Positions 1-5,411 of a stretch of DNA of 6,924 bases are shown one piece after another. Location: assembly GCA_022785155.1 (NCBI GenBank), contig JALFRH010000012.1, positions 1 through 6,924 on the forward strand. The letters run 5' to 3'. The DNA is from Spirochaetales bacterium (GTDB taxonomy: Bacteria; Spirochaetota; Spirochaetia; Sphaerochaetales; Sphaerochaetaceae). A program made the translations under genes and the position numbers. The notes beneath the pieces are model-generated. The model was not told the DNA's origin and did not search any database. It was given only the letters and a program-made list of their open reading frames with translations. Position 1 is the first letter of the stretch, and every line of letters begins with the position of its first letter.

Positions 1-51
1 CTTTGGCTTCCATTTTTCTCTTGGCTTTGACCACCGGCAAGGATATCTTTG

Positions 52-665
52 TCAAAAAAGCATTTCCATTCCGATTCTTATGGTGATCAACAACTCAAAT
101 GTGTAATTGATGCCTTTGTTGAACAGCAGTAAACCATGCTCCAATGCACTTTCTGTTTCCATTCCTCCCCTTCAGAGGCTTGGACACAGGAATCTGTATA
201 CTCCAGGCCATAGATGGGAAGACTGGATTCCACGAATATTTTGGCTCCTTTCTTTGTAGAATAGGATGCCCTCATAGAGGCACCTGACGCCACAGTTATG
301 TCAGAGGCTCCCAAGAGAGAGTAGGTTGCGACTGTGGCCATACCTAGAGACAGCTCGTATTTTGGACTGGGAAAAAGATCATACCGAATATATGTGTCTA
401 CGCCGCCAAGAGCTGTACTTATCATCATGCCGATCAAAGGTTGACCTTCTGTAAACAGCAAACCCAGCCCCATGTGTACCATGGATGATGACAGGGCCCC
501 ACCAATCTCAAGCCTGTCCCAGCTATATCCCCAGAGCTGAATCAAGGAGTTTTACGACACATTTGATAAATATTAATGGAGACCAGATTCCTGGTTTTCA
601 ACAGAAGAAAAAAGGGAGGAGCAGAATAAAAACAGGACCAAAACAAAACAGTATGCTCTTCTCAT
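52..665 (-). pseudogene. Broken gene for a small secreted, probably outer-membrane beta-barrel protein
   Basis: Seen: an ATG at 665-663 follows a strong Shine-Dalgarno stretch (670-680) and opens a signal peptide of about 20 residues (MRRAYCFVLVLFLFCSSLFS). The frame is then interrupted by TAA at 573-575 (codon 31) and TAA at 552-554 (codon 38), but continues open in the same frame from 551. It carries about 150 residues of alternating polar/hydrophobic, Gly/Ser/Tyr-rich segments, such as KYELSLGMATVATYSLLG. This frame stops at 87-89. An overlapping frame, open from 171 to a TGA at 52-54, gives a convincing barrel ending (GINYTFELLITIRIGMEMLF) with terminal Phe. One missing base, for instance in the four-base C run at 167-170, would join them. 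Repaired length is about 204 residues, the size of an 8-stranded outer-membrane barrel. Known: terminal Phe after a beta strand is an outer-membrane assembly signal. Inferred: the gene is decayed, unless sequencing errors explain all three lesions. The exact family is not recognised. Confidence 0.7.
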
Positions 666-681
666 ATTTCCTCTCTCCTTG

Positions 682-690
682 ATTATATCA
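682..690 (-). promoter_or_regulatory. Extended -10 promoter element of the broken barrel gene
   Basis: Read on the minus strand, this is TGATATAAT: a perfect TATAAT (682-687) preceded by the TGn of an extended -10. No good -35 hexamer lies 16-18 bases upstream, which an extended -10 can tolerate. The predicted start near 675 would leave a leader of only about 10 bases, just holding the GAGAGG part of the ribosome-binding site at 670-675 before the ATG at 663-665. The signal is by eye only. The element survives although the gene behind it is broken. Confidence 0.5.
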
Positions 691-708
691 TGTTTATAAA
701 AACCAAGT

Positions 709-738
709 TTGAAGAAGTGGAGGAAATAACGCTATAAT
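709..738 (+). promoter_or_regulatory. Sigma-70-like promoter of the parE-parC operon, placed for a leaderless transcript
   Basis: A perfect TATAAT lies at 733-738 and a TTGAAG hexamer (4 of 6 matches to TTGACA) at 709-714, with an 18-base spacer. By normal -10 geometry transcription would start at 745 or 746, and 746 is the A of the parE ATG. The mRNA would therefore have essentially no 5' leader. A purine-rich GGAGGA at 719-724 looks like a Shine-Dalgarno sequence, but it is 21 bases before the ATG and upstream of the predicted start, so it cannot serve parE on this transcript. Confidence 0.6.
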
Positions 739-745
739 ACAAATT

Positions 746-2557
746 ATGGCGTATGACGAAAGTAATATCAGAACACTATCAAGCATTGAACACATAAGAC
801 AGCGTCCTGGAATGTACATAGGAAGGTTGGGAAACGGATCCCATCCTGAAGATGGAATCTACATTCTCCTTAAGGAAGTCATCGACAACTCGATCGATGA
901 ATTCATGGAAGGGAATGGAAGTAAGATTATAGTGACCCTCGATGGCCAGAAATGTACCGTAAGGGACTATGGAAGAGGTATCCCTCTCAATAAGCTTATT
1001 GAATGTGTCTCCGTCATAAATACTGGCGCCAAGTACGATAACGAAGCCTTCCAATACTCCGTAGGCCTCAATGGTGTAGGTACCAAGGCTGTAAACGCCC
1101 TTTCATCATACTTTGAGATCACTTCCTGGAGAGAAGGGGAGTATATGAACGCTGTCTTCGAAAGGGGGGAGCTTGTACATAAGGAAAAGGGAAAGGGTGA
1201 AGAACCCAACGGAACCTTCGTTTCCTTCATCCCCGATGACGACCCTGCCATTTTCGGCAAATATACCTATAACGAAGACTACATAAAGGAAAGACTCTGG
1301 AACTACGCCTATCTTAATAAAGGCCTCATCATTTCTTTTAATGGAAAAACCATAAAAAGCGCCGGTGGTCTCATGGATCTTGTAAAGAAGATTCTTGGAG
1401 ATGACGGCCTCTATCCTCTCATCAACTACAAAAGCAGGAACCTTGAGTTTTCCTTTACCCATACCAATGGATATGGCGAAAGCTACCATAGTTATGTAAA
1501 TGGACAATACACTTCTGATGGAGGAACCCATGAAGCCGCCTTCAAGGAAGGAGTCCTGAAGGGAATAAACGAATATTTCCATAAAAGCTGGGCTGCTCCT
1601 GAAATAAGAGACGGCATTGTGGCCACTGTGGCCATCAAAGTCATGAATCCGGTCTTCGAGTCCCAAACGAAGAATAAGCTTGGCAACACTGATGTAAGGG
1701 CCTGGATAGTGCCTGAGGTGAAGGCTGCCGTCATAGATGTCTTAATGAAGAACAAGGAAATTGCAAAGGGTCTGGAGGAAAAGATCCTCAGCAACGAAAA
1801 GGTCCATAAAGAAGAGGCTGCAGTAAGAAACGGCGCCAAAGAGAAGGCCAAGAGAGTCGCAATTAATATTCCGAAGCTCAAGGAATGCAGATATCACCTG
1901 AACTCCGCCCCTGCTTCCCATAAAGAGGAAGCCGAGAAATCCATGATATTCCTTACAGAAGGGGATTCTGCAGCAGGAACCATTACAAAGTCCCGTAACA
2001 GCGATTATCAGGCCATCTTCGCCCTTAGAGGAAAGATCCTCAACGTCCAGGGAAAGAACAGAACCGAGATATATAAGAACGAAGAACTCTACAACATGAT
2101 GATCGCCCTTGGTATTGAAGAAAGCATAGAGAACCTGAGATATGGAAAAGTCGTCATCGCAACCGATGCCGATGTAGACGGCTTCCATATCCGTATCCTG
2201 ATTATGACATATTTCTTCACATACTTCGAAGAACTCATAGAACAAGGCAGGCTCTATATTCTTGAAACGCCTCTTTTCAGAGTAAGAAACAAGAAGGAGA
2301 ACTGTTATTGTTACTCTGAAGACGAAAGGGATGAGGCCATAAAGAAGATAAAAGGCGCTGAGGTCACCAGGTTCAAAGGTCTGGGTGAAATCAGCCCCAA
2401 TGAGTTCAAAGCATTCATCGGTGACGATATACGCCTTGTTCCCGTAACCTACGATAGCCTTGCAGAAATCAGGCGTGAAATGGAATTCTATATGGGTGAC
2501 AATACACCTGATAGAAGAGACTTCATAATGGAGAACTTGTTGGATGGCACGAGCTGA
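746..2557 (+). CDS. parE: DNA topoisomerase IV subunit B (ParE), ATPase and TOPRIM subunit
   Basis: ParE hydrolyses ATP to drive strand passage by topoisomerase IV (ParE2ParC2), which decatenates and relaxes DNA on the chromosome. The 603 residues show the full type IIA B-subunit order. The GHKL ATPase covers about 1-210, with the Mg-binding Glu44/Asn48 in LLKEVIDNSIDE, the ATP-site loop DYGRGIP (74-80) and the lid GLNGVGTKA (107-115). The transducer covers about 215-390, with the ATP-contacting loop QTKNKLGN (307-314). The TOPRIM domain starts near 400, with catalytic EGDSA (Glu405) and DADVD (474-478). The C-terminal tail has FKGLGE (543-548). There is no large TOPRIM insertion, and length is close to E. 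coli ParE (630). The ATG at 746 gives the family's usual N-terminus (MAYDESNIRTLSSIEHIRQRPGMYIG region) but has no usable Shine-Dalgarno; see the promoter. Pairing with a ParC that lacks a GyrA box favours topoisomerase IV over gyrase. All key catalytic motifs are intact. Confidence 0.95.
   Translation: MAYDESNIRTLSSIEHIRQRPGMYIGRLGNGSHPEDGIYILLKEVIDNSIDEFMEGNGSKIIVTLDGQKCTVRDYGRGIPLNKLIECVSVINTGAKYDNEAFQYSVGLNGVGTKAVNALSSYFEITSWREGEYMNAVFERGELVHKEKGKGEEPNGTFVSFIPDDDPAIFGKYTYNEDYIKERLWNYAYLNKGLIISFNGKTIKSAGGLMDLVKKILGDDGLYPLINYKSRNLEFSFTHTNGYGESYHSYVNGQYTSDGGTHEAAFKEGVLKGINEYFHKSWAAPEIRDGIVATVAIKVMNPVFESQTKNKLGNTDVRAWIVPEVKAAVIDVLMKNKEIAKGLEEKILSNEKVHKEEAAVRNGAKEKAKRVAINIPKLKECRYHLNSAPASHKEEAEKSMIFLTEGDSAAGTITKSRNSDYQAIFALRGKILNVQGKNRTEIYKNEELYNMMIALGIEESIENLRYGKVVIATDADVDGFHIRILIMTYFFTYFEELIEQGRLYILETPLFRVRNKKENCYCYSEDERDEAIKKIKGAEVTRFKGLGEISPNEFKAFIGDDIRLVPVTYDSLAEIRREMEFYMGDNTPDRRDFIMENLLDGTS
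2530..2535 (+). promoter_or_regulatory. Ribosome-binding site of parC inside the end of parE
   Basis: GGAGAA sits 8 bases before the parC ATG at 2544 and lies wholly within the parE coding sequence. Ribosomes finishing parE at 2557 pass directly over it, so parC translation is probably coupled to parE. This supports the chosen parC start. Confidence 0.6.
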
Positions 2558-4517
2558 AAAACTATATAAAGACTATTTTCTTGAATATGCATCATATGTA
2601 ATCAGGGACAGGGCCATTCCAGACTTGTTGGACGGCTTCAAGCCTGTACAGAGGAGAATTCTCCATACAATGATCTCCATCGACGATGGAAGATTCAATA
2701 AGGTGGCTGGAGTGGTGGGAGAGGCCATGAAGTACCATCCTCATGGAGACGCCTCGATATACGGTGCCCTTGTAAACATTGAGAACGACGGCCTCTTCAT
2801 CGAAGGCCAAGGTAACTATGGAAACATCCTCACCGGAGATAGTGCCGCTGCCGCCCGATACATAGAGTGTCGTCTCAAACCCTTTGCAAAGAAAGTATTG
2901 TATTCTCCCGAGATCACCGAATATGTAGACTCCTATGACGGAAGAAACAAAGAGCCTGTAGTATTCCAGGCAAAGGTGCCTGTAGTAGCCATTACAGGAA
3001 CCAGCGGCATCGCCGTAGGTATGTCCACCAAAATCCTCCCCCATAACATACTTGAAGTCCTGGAATGCCAGAAGAAGGCCTTGAGAGGTGAGGATTTTGA
3101 AATATATCCCGACTTCCCTACAGGAGGCACAGTGGATGTCTCCGACTACGACGACGGAAGGGGAAAGGTGACCGTCAGGGCCAAGTTCAACACATCGGAT
3201 CCAAAGAAACTTGTAATAGAGGAACTTCCATATGAAGTCACTTCCTCCTCTCTCATAGAGTCGATAAAGAAGGCTGATGCCGGAGGACAGCTGAAGATAG
3301 CCTCCATCAATGACTACACTGCGGAAAAGGCCAATATCGAAATATGTTGGCAGAGAGGAGTGTACTCCGAAGATATGGTGGACATACTCTACGCTACGAC
3401 AGATTGCCAGAAGAAAATAAGCGTGAATCCTCTGGTGATAGTGGATGGTCTGCCTAAAGTCGTAGGAATAAGTGAACAGATCAAGTTCCATGCAGACCAT
3501 TTGGTGGATACTCTCAGAAAAGAGCTCAACATTGAAATGGGCCACCTGAAAGACAAACTCAGGGCAAGGACGCTGGAACGGATCTTCATTGAGGAGAGAA
3601 TCTATAAAAAGATTGAAAACAAAGAGTCAGCAGAAAGCGTGGAAAAGGCTGTCGTAACAGGCTTCAAGCCCTTCCTGGATGAAATCGAAGGTGTTCTCCC
3701 TGACCATGACGACGTAGAGAGACTCTTGAAGATTCCAATCAGGAGAATCTCACTCTTTGATATCGAGAAAAACAGACAAGAGATCAAGGAGATTGAAGCC
3801 GACATATCTCTCTGCCAATACAGGTTGGAGCACATCATAGAATATGCAGAAGATTTCATCTCCGACCTGGAGGGTATGTTCGATCCTTCCATCTACGGCC
3901 GAAAGAGTGAAATCGGACAGATAGAACATAAGAGCGCAAAGGAAGTTGCTGTCAGAAATATGGATGTAAGGTATGATCCTGAAACAGGATACCTTGGAAC
4001 CAACGTAAAGACGGGTGAAAGCCTCTTGAAGATAAGCACATTCGACAGAATCTTCTATATGAAGAACAATGGCGAGTATCGTGTGACATCTACAACGGAT
4101 AAGATATTTGCCGGAAAAGAGGGTATCTTCTATATAAACTACGGAGACAAAGAGATTATATCCAAAGAAATATTCACGATGATCTATCGCGATAAGATCG
4201 GTGACAAAAAGCTTTGGATGATAAAACGTTTCCAAATCTCCGCCTTCTCTATAGATAAGACCTACACCACCATCCCGGAAAAAGCCAAGATAAAGAAGAT
4301 CTGTCTCTATCCTTCTGCCATCATCCATGTCAAATATAAGGAAGGAATGAAGTACAGGGTTCTTGAAGAAGACTTCAGGTTTGCGGATTTCAAGATCCTC
4401 AAGACTTCCTCCGGCCAAGGTAACCAGCTTACAACCAAGGAGTTGGAGAAACTGGTGATCAAACAGACCAAAGACCCAAAGACCAGTGCAGAGGCTGAGC
4501 CTACGCTTTTTGACTGA
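2544..4517 (+). CDS. parC: DNA topoisomerase IV subunit A (ParC), DNA cleavage subunit, short form
   Basis: ParC cuts and rejoins the gate DNA duplex for topoisomerase IV together with ParE. Seen in the 657 residues: an N-terminal winged-helix cleavage domain (KPVQRRIL 33-40, HPHGD 65-69, QGNYGN 89-94) with the catalytic pair Arg105-Tyr106 in AAAARYIECRL. The tower follows, with GIAVGMSTKILPHN (155-168) and FPTGG (191-195). Next come helical coiled-coil/C-gate segments (about 320-450). A C-terminal region from about 480 to 635 is rich in beta strands, consistent with a reduced pinwheel. No GyrA box (QRRGGKG-like) is visible, so decatenase rather than supercoiling gyrase is expected. It is shorter than E. 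coli ParC (752) and most Bacteroidota ParC, as in spirochaetes. The start overlaps parE by 14 bases in a different frame. Oddities: the two residues that normally anchor quinolones are Ala70 and Gly74, and a polar tail ends in EPTLFD. Confidence 0.93.
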   Translation: MARAEKLYKDYFLEYASYVIRDRAIPDLLDGFKPVQRRILHTMISIDDGRFNKVAGVVGEAMKYHPHGDASIYGALVNIENDGLFIEGQGNYGNILTGDSAAAARYIECRLKPFAKKVLYSPEITEYVDSYDGRNKEPVVFQAKVPVVAITGTSGIAVGMSTKILPHNILEVLECQKKALRGEDFEIYPDFPTGGTVDVSDYDDGRGKVTVRAKFNTSDPKKLVIEELPYEVTSSSLIESIKKADAGGQLKIASINDYTAEKANIEICWQRGVYSEDMVDILYATTDCQKKISVNPLVIVDGLPKVVGISEQIKFHADHLVDTLRKELNIEMGHLKDKLRARTLERIFIEERIYKKIENKESAESVEKAVVTGFKPFLDEIEGVLPDHDDVERLLKIPIRRISLFDIEKNRQEIKEIEADISLCQYRLEHIIEYAEDFISDLEGMFDPSIYGRKSEIGQIEHKSAKEVAVRNMDVRYDPETGYLGTNVKTGESLLKISTFDRIFYMKNNGEYRVTSTTDKIFAGKEGIFYINYGDKEIISKEIFTMIYRDKIGDKKLWMIKRFQISAFSIDKTYTTIPEKAKIKKICLYPSAIIHVKYKEGMKYRVLEEDFRFADFKILKTSSGQGNQLTTKELEKLVIKQTKDPKTSAEAEPTLFD

Positions 4518-4525
4518 GGATAATT

Positions 4526-5218
4526 ATGTTGGACAAAAATAGAATTCTATATGAAGACAATCACCTTATTGTAGTGAATAAAAGGGTAGGAGAACTGGTT
4601 CAGGGAGACGATACGGGAGACAGGACTCTTGCCGACGATGTAAAAGAGTATCTGAAGGTTACGTACAATAAGCCTGGAAATGTTTACCTGGGGATTCCCC
4701 ATCGTCTGGATAGACCTACCAGCGGCATCGTTGTATATGCCAAGACGGAGAAAGCTCTTATAAGGCTCAATGAAATGTTCAGAGGCTCAGGAGTGAAGAA
4801 AATATATTGGGCTATTGTAGATAAACGCCCCCAGAAAGAAAAAGCCACCTTGGTCCATTACATTGTCAGAAACAGTGAGAACAATAAGAGTACCGCTTAT
4901 TCTGTAGAAAAAAATGGAAGCAAAATAGCGAAACTGGATTATACTCTTCTCTCTTCCTCCGACAACTACCATTTGTTGGAAATAAACCTTCATACAGGGC
5001 GGCACCATCAGATCAGGGCACAGCTGGCAGCCATTGGTCTTCACATTAAGGGTGATTTGAAATATGGGGCTGCAAGAAGCAATAGGGACGGAGGAATCTG
5101 TCTTCATGCCAGGTCCATCACCTTTATCCATCCAGTAAAAAAGACGGAAATGAAGATCATTGCTCCGCCTCCAGAGGATAATCTATGGTCCTGTTTCTTG
5201 GAAAAGACAAGTGAATAA
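4526..5218 (+). CDS. RluA-family RNA pseudouridine synthase without S4 domain
   Basis: This protein isomerises specific uridines to pseudouridine in rRNA or tRNA in the cytoplasm. Seen in its 230 residues: the catalytic motif HRLDRPTSG (59-67) with Asp62 as nucleophile, the family's second motif LEINLHTGRHHQIRAQL (151-167), and GDLKYG (176-181) with LHA (193-195) near the end. The N-terminus goes straight into the catalytic fold (LYEDNHLIVVNKR), so there is no S4 RNA-binding domain, unlike RluC and RluD. The usual NKPxG before LVQGD reads NKRVG here. The ATG at 4526 is chosen because GAGGA (4516-4520) is well placed in front; it overlaps the parC TGA stop. The gene starts 8 bases after parC and almost certainly shares its transcript. 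The family is secure, but the target uridine cannot be told from sequence; small RluA-like and TruC-like enzymes are the closest in layout. Confidence 0.9.
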   Translation: MLDKNRILYEDNHLIVVNKRVGELVQGDDTGDRTLADDVKEYLKVTYNKPGNVYLGIPHRLDRPTSGIVVYAKTEKALIRLNEMFRGSGVKKIYWAIVDKRPQKEKATLVHYIVRNSENNKSTAYSVEKNGSKIAKLDYTLLSSSDNYHLLEINLHTGRHHQIRAQLAAIGLHIKGDLKYGAARSNRDGGICLHARSITFIHPVKKTEMKIIAPPPEDNLWSCFLEKTSE

Positions 5219-5251
5219 TCAAATAAAAATAGAGATTATGTTATAAATAGA

Positions 5252-5276
5252 AAGAGCTGGCAGAAAGCCAGCTCTT
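5252..5276. terminator. Perfect 10-bp hairpin between convergent genes, likely terminator
   Basis: AAGAGCTGGC (5252-5261), loop AGAAA, then GCCAGCTCTT (5267-5276) form a perfect stem, starting 33 bases after the pseudouridine synthase stop. Read on the plus strand, the stem is followed by ACATGTATAT, a poor U tract. On the minus strand it is followed by TCTATTTATA, which is richer in U. It may therefore end transcripts from both sides and suits the minus-strand U32 gene at least as well as the topoisomerase operon. Confidence 0.65.
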
Positions 5277-5370
5277 ACATGTATATACGGAAAAGGGTCG
5301 GAAAATCCCAAACTTTAATCTGAAATTATCTAAGCATGGAAAAAGTCGACTGTCAACTGCTGGGGATAAA

Positions 5371-5400
5371 TTAACCCATTACATTTATAGTAATTGTTAA
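5371..5400. repeat. Imperfect AT-rich inverted repeat in the convergent intergenic region
   Basis: TTAAC-CC-ATTAC (5371-5382) faces GTAAT-T-GTTAA (5390-5400) across a 7-base loop. This gives two 5-bp stems separated by a small internal loop. It lies 12 bases past the U32 stop codon in the minus direction. It is too AT-rich to be a strong terminator alone. It could protect a 3' end or be chance in a low-GC spacer. Confidence 0.3.
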
Positions 5401-5411
5401 CCATCAGGGTA

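Noticed and set aside
1..55. Possible start of another minus-strand gene overlapping the pseudogene stop (TTG at 55, or ATG at 13, open to the window edge).
   Set aside because: Only 18 codons are available (TKISLPVVKAKRKMEAK region), there is no clear Shine-Dalgarno for either start, and nothing is recognisable. A real gene is possible but cannot be supported here.
545..575. Reassigned TAA codon as explanation for the in-frame stops in the barrel gene.
   Set aside because: The pseudouridine synthase ends with TAA at its expected length, and the same broken gene also needs a frameshift; decay is simpler.
485..682. Plus-strand open frame of 65 codons.
   Set aside because: It lies antisense to the broken barrel gene, has no ribosome-binding site, and its translation is low-complexity basic sequence without family resemblance.
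2544..2557. Programmed frameshift making a ParE-ParC fusion across the overlap.
   Set aside because: No slippery heptamer is present, and parC has its own ATG with a well-placed GGAGAA; simple translational coupling explains the overlap.
2592..3545. Long minus-strand open frame (317 codons) inside parC.
   Set aside because: It is the shadow of parC, where every catalytic motif is intact on the plus strand; the minus translation is rich in Tyr, His, Ser and Cys and resembles no family.
5344..5351. Eight-base palindrome AGTCGACT as an operator.
   Set aside because: It lies between gene 3' ends, not near a promoter, and a single 8-base palindrome is expected by chance.
5336..5374. Twelve-codon plus-strand open frame in the convergent spacer.
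   Set aside because: It has no Shine-Dalgarno, is very short, and lacks any context such as a leader-peptide codon run.
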